17,463 bases of DNA, from contig JAGLTY010000010.1 of NCBI GenBank assembly GCA_023135025.1, positions 1-17,463 of the forward strand, written 5' to 3'. The DNA comes from Bacteroidales bacterium (lineage in GTDB: Bacteria > Bacteroidota > Bacteroidia > Bacteroidales > GCA-2748055). The first letter of the stretch is position 1, and every line of letters begins with the position of its first letter. The notes under the pieces were generated by a model, which was given only the letters and a program-made list of their open reading frames with translations, was not told the origin of the DNA and did no database searches. Shown piece by piece: positions 15,443 to 17,463 of the stretch. The position numbers were made by a program, and so were the translations under genes.

Positions 15443-16409
15443 AATGCACCACCATGGGCAGGTGATCGCTGATCCCTCCCCTGTAGAGATACCCTTCATA
15501 GGTTCGTTTGGGTTTTAACCCTCCAAATTGCTGATCCTCAGTCAATAATGAGGGCAGTTGAAGAGTGGTCACCGTGACCAGGTATCGCTGTAACGATTGA
15601 GAAGCCAGGACCTGGTCAATTGGACTCCATTTACCCCTGTACTTATAGGTACCCCTCCCACCCTCCGGATGGAGTGGCGTGAGGGAGTCACCCCCAAACC
15701 TCGCTTTTCTTATTGGTTCCATGGAGTAACCCTCGTACTCATCATTGAAATCGCCTGCTGCCAGGATCAAACCCCGGCTTCTGGCTCTGTATACCGAATC
15801 CATACAGTGCACCAGCTGTTCGGTCTGTATCCTCCTCAGTTGTGCCGTAGCACCAGCTCCACTGTATTTCGAGAGCAGATGCACCAGAAACAGATCCAGG
15901 GTATCACCGTCCCAATAGAGCGAGATATGCATCATATCCCTGGTCGCAAGAACAGGGGGCCTGAATGGAACAGTCTCCCACTGAACAGATTCGATCCTCC
16001 CGTTTCGATAGAGACAGGCCACATCCATTCCACGGTGGTCGGATCCCTCCTTGTGAAGGTAGCTGTATTGGTACGGAGCCAGGATGGGATGAGCGGTCAG
16101 TTCCTCCAGAATAAGGGCATTTTCCACCTCACACAGGCCCACCAGTTCAGGAGGTTCACCTCCGCCCGATGCAATAATCACCTTGGCCAGTGCAGTGAGT
16201 TTCTTACGGTACCTGGACCAGGTCCAGTGTCGGACCCCTTCAGGGGTAAACTCATCGTCGCCCGGAAGAGAATCATTTTCCGGATAAAACAGATTCTCAG
16301 CATTGTACCAGACAAAACAGAGATCACCTCTGATACTGTTCTGGGCCTGCAGCTCAAAGGCACTGTTATAAATCAGCAAAAACAGGGCACACATAGTTGA
16401 GAGCCTCAT
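15405..16409 (-). CDS. Secreted endonuclease/exonuclease/phosphatase (EEP) superfamily protein
   Basis: The protein is 334 residues from the ATG 16407-16409, which gives a clean signal peptide (hydrophobic about 6-19, cleavage near LQAQ at 20-23). In-frame ATGs up to 16490 would overlap the upstream gene and bury the signal. EEP catalytic motifs appear in order: WYNAENLF (Asn36), LVGLCEVEN (Glu94, metal ligand), LVHLLS (His177), AAGDFNDE (Asp220, Asn222) and GGISDHLPMV (Asp315, His316). The family includes DNase I-like nucleases and inositol polyphosphate phosphatases. This subfamily is common in Bacteroidota and is of unknown substrate; a periplasmic or secreted phosphodiesterase is the likely activity. 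It sits 34 bases downstream of the beta-helix gene on the same strand, probably in one operon, and overlaps the convergent CCA-enzyme gene. Confidence 0.88.
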   Translation of the reverse strand: MRLSTMCALFLLIYNSAFELQAQNSIRGDLCFVWYNAENLFYPENDSLPGDDEFTPEGVRHWTWSRYRKKLTALAKVIIASGGGEPPELVGLCEVENALILEELTAHPILAPYQYSYLHKEGSDHRGMDVACLYRNGRIESVQWETVPFRPPVLATRDMMHISLYWDGDTLDLFLVHLLSKYSGAGATAQLRRIQTEQLVHCMDSVYRARSRGLILAAGDFNDEYEGYSMEPIRKARFGGDSLTPLHPEGGRGTYKYRGKWSPIDQVLASQSLQRYLVTVTTLQLPSLLTEDQQFGGLKPKRTYEGYLYRGGISDHLPMVVHFTHPLFSVPDGR

Positions 16410-16443
16410 ATGAACTAGATGTCCGGAACCGCAACAGATCAGC

Positions 16444-17463
16444 CTATTCCCCGATCCTTTCATAGGCCCCCAGGTCGGGAGCATCATCATCCAGCCTGCT
16501 GTTCCCGTTCAGATCGAAAGGAACCTCAACCGCATGGGCGGGCAGGCCCGCATCGATGGCAGGAGAGAGGGTATCCAGTTCATAGACCACCGGAATCGAA
16601 TCGAACAGGGGATTTTCATTGTTTATAATATTGCTGAAGAGCGGATCTGCTGTATAATCGAGACTGTCCGTATCGATGCGGGTCAGGCAATAATCGAACA
16701 GGTAGTTGAGCTGCAGGTTGTCATAACTCTCAATCAAAAGCTCCATGGAGTGCGAACCGTAAATGATGGAGTTTCTGAATGCAGCATTTTCAAATTCACC
16801 ACCCTTATAGAGCAGCAGGTTTCCATCCTCGTCATAGGTAACAAAATAGTCGGCGAGCATCAATGCAGGCAGTTGCCTGTTGGAGAAACCGGTTGGCCAG
16901 AAGTTGGCAAATGTGCAGTGTGTAAACTTATAATCCCCTCCGTAATTCAGTGCCAGACAACTCCCCCCGCAGTCGCCCACAACCAGGTTGCTCCCGGTTA
17001 CAGCAGCATTCAATGCATAGATACCGCTGGAACTCATGCGGTTGATAACGGTATTGTTGATCTCCAGATCGGGCATCAATCCCGACTCCGGCGATGCACT
17101 GATCAGGACCCCTATGGTACCGTTCCGTATCTCCGTATGTGAGATCCGGTTGCTGTGACTGCTTCCCATAAGGTATATCAGTCCCCACTGCCCGGGGATA
17201 TGATCATAAAACTCCTCCAGCCGGTCCCCTCCAAACCAGACCGGCTCTTCCACTGTGCCATTCACCTGCAAAGAGCCAGCAACATAAATCGTTGCATACT
17301 TATGCAGATGCACCATCACACCCGGATCGATGGTCAGAGAGGCCAGCGAATCCACATATAGATAATCGATGATCAGGTAAGGTTTACCGGCCGGCCAGGT
17401 GGTTGGCTGATCAATCTCCACACCACCTATCATATGAACATCCTGTCCCCATGCCACCAGGTC
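16444..17463 (-). CDS. Parallel beta-helix protein with choice-of-anchor-Q-like C-terminus (5' end outside window)
   Basis: 339 residues are visible, and the frame is still open at the right edge (reading D-L-V-A-W-G-Q-D inward), so the true start lies beyond the window. A GTG at 17455-17457 is an unlikely start because typical members have a longer N-terminus with a signal peptide. The sequence shows repeated short beta strands with Asn and Gly turns, such as SLTIDPGVMVHLHKYATIYV, GSLQVNGTVEEPVWFGGDR and LEINNTVINRMSSSGIYAL, typical of right-handed parallel beta-helices. The C-terminus has SPAIDAG (about 300-306) and DLNGNSRLDDDAPDLGAYE, the signature of the 'choice-of-anchor Q' family. It is probably a secreted or surface lipoprotein binding carbohydrate or another surface ligand; no enzymatic residues can be assigned. 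It is followed by the EEP gene. Confidence 0.8.
   Translation of the reverse strand, partial: DLVAWGQDVHMIGGVEIDQPTTWPAGKPYLIIDYLYVDSLASLTIDPGVMVHLHKYATIYVAGSLQVNGTVEEPVWFGGDRLEEFYDHIPGQWGLIYLMGSSHSNRISHTEIRNGTIGVLISASPESGLMPDLEINNTVINRMSSSGIYALNAAVTGSNLVVGDCGGSCLALNYGGDYKFTHCTFANFWPTGFSNRQLPALMLADYFVTYDEDGNLLLYKGGEFENAAFRNSIIYGSHSMELLIESYDNLQLNYLFDYCLTRIDTDSLDYTADPLFSNIINNENPLFDSIPVVYELDTLSPAIDAGLPAHAVEVPFDLNGNSRLDDDAPDLGAYERIGE

Noticed and set aside
15597..16400. 267-codon plus-strand frame
   Set aside because: It is antisense to the EEP gene, which has all its catalytic motifs in order; the shadow has none.
16410..16490. Upstream start of the EEP protein
   Set aside because: It would overlap the end of the beta-helix gene and hide the signal peptide that begins at 16409.
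16534..17142. 202-codon plus-strand frame
   Set aside because: It is a shadow antisense to the beta-helix gene, whose own frame carries family signatures.
1..17463. Integrated mobile element, CRISPR array, defence or biosynthetic island
   Set aside because: Apart from the edge recombinase, all genes are housekeeping, envelope or signalling genes. No transposase, phage gene, regular spaced repeat, att pair or cluster of accessory enzymes is visible.

Overview
The window looks like a stretch of ordinary chromosome from a member of the Bacteroidota, most likely order Bacteroidales or a relative; I cannot name a genus. The evidence is a subtilisin-like protease with a type IX secretion (Por) C-terminal sorting domain, a DUF4251 lipoprotein, a LysM glucosaminidase of the Bacteroidota type, promoter-like elements fitting the Bacteroidota consensus (TTTG, 19-20 bases, TAnnTTTG), and few recognisable Shine-Dalgarno sequences. 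GC content looks close to 50 percent by eye. There are no tRNA or rRNA genes, CRISPR arrays or insertion sequences, and no gene-free stretch longer than about 205 bases.

Layout from left to right. (1) 1-329, minus: the N-terminal end of a tyrosine recombinase that leaves the window. (2) 465-962, plus: DUF4251 lipoprotein. (3) 959-1984, minus: secreted glucosaminidase with two LysM repeats. (4) 2141-2623, plus: cytidine deaminase. (5) 2601-4153, minus: panB followed by an RluA-type pseudouridine synthase, probably one operon. (6) 4359-6269, plus: dnaK, with an intrinsic terminator and then a structured inverted repeat. (7) 6455-10282, plus: a tight four-gene run of a YwqK/MORN-repeat protein, an S8 protease with a T9SS tail, xseA and xseB. 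(8) 10314-13877, minus: a large soluble hybrid histidine kinase. (9) 13997-15442, plus: a CCA-adding-enzyme family nucleotidyltransferase with an HD domain. (10) 15405-17463, minus: a beta-helix/choice-of-anchor-Q protein cut by the right edge, followed by a secreted endonuclease/exonuclease/phosphatase protein.

Most genes are housekeeping: nucleoside salvage, pantothenate synthesis, protein folding, RNA modification, tRNA maturation and DNA repair. They are interspersed with envelope or secreted proteins. Gene packing is dense. Three of the four convergent pairs overlap at their 3' ends (4, 23 and 38 bases) and the fourth is 31 bases apart. I see no convincing new defence, mobile or biosynthetic system. 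The items most worth a second look are non-coding: a folded inverted-repeat element at 6321-6427, paired heptamer tandem repeats at 3309-3336, an inverted repeat before dnaK, and a 13-base palindromic sequence shared by two promoter regions. The N-terminal pseudoreceiver of the histidine kinase is also notable.
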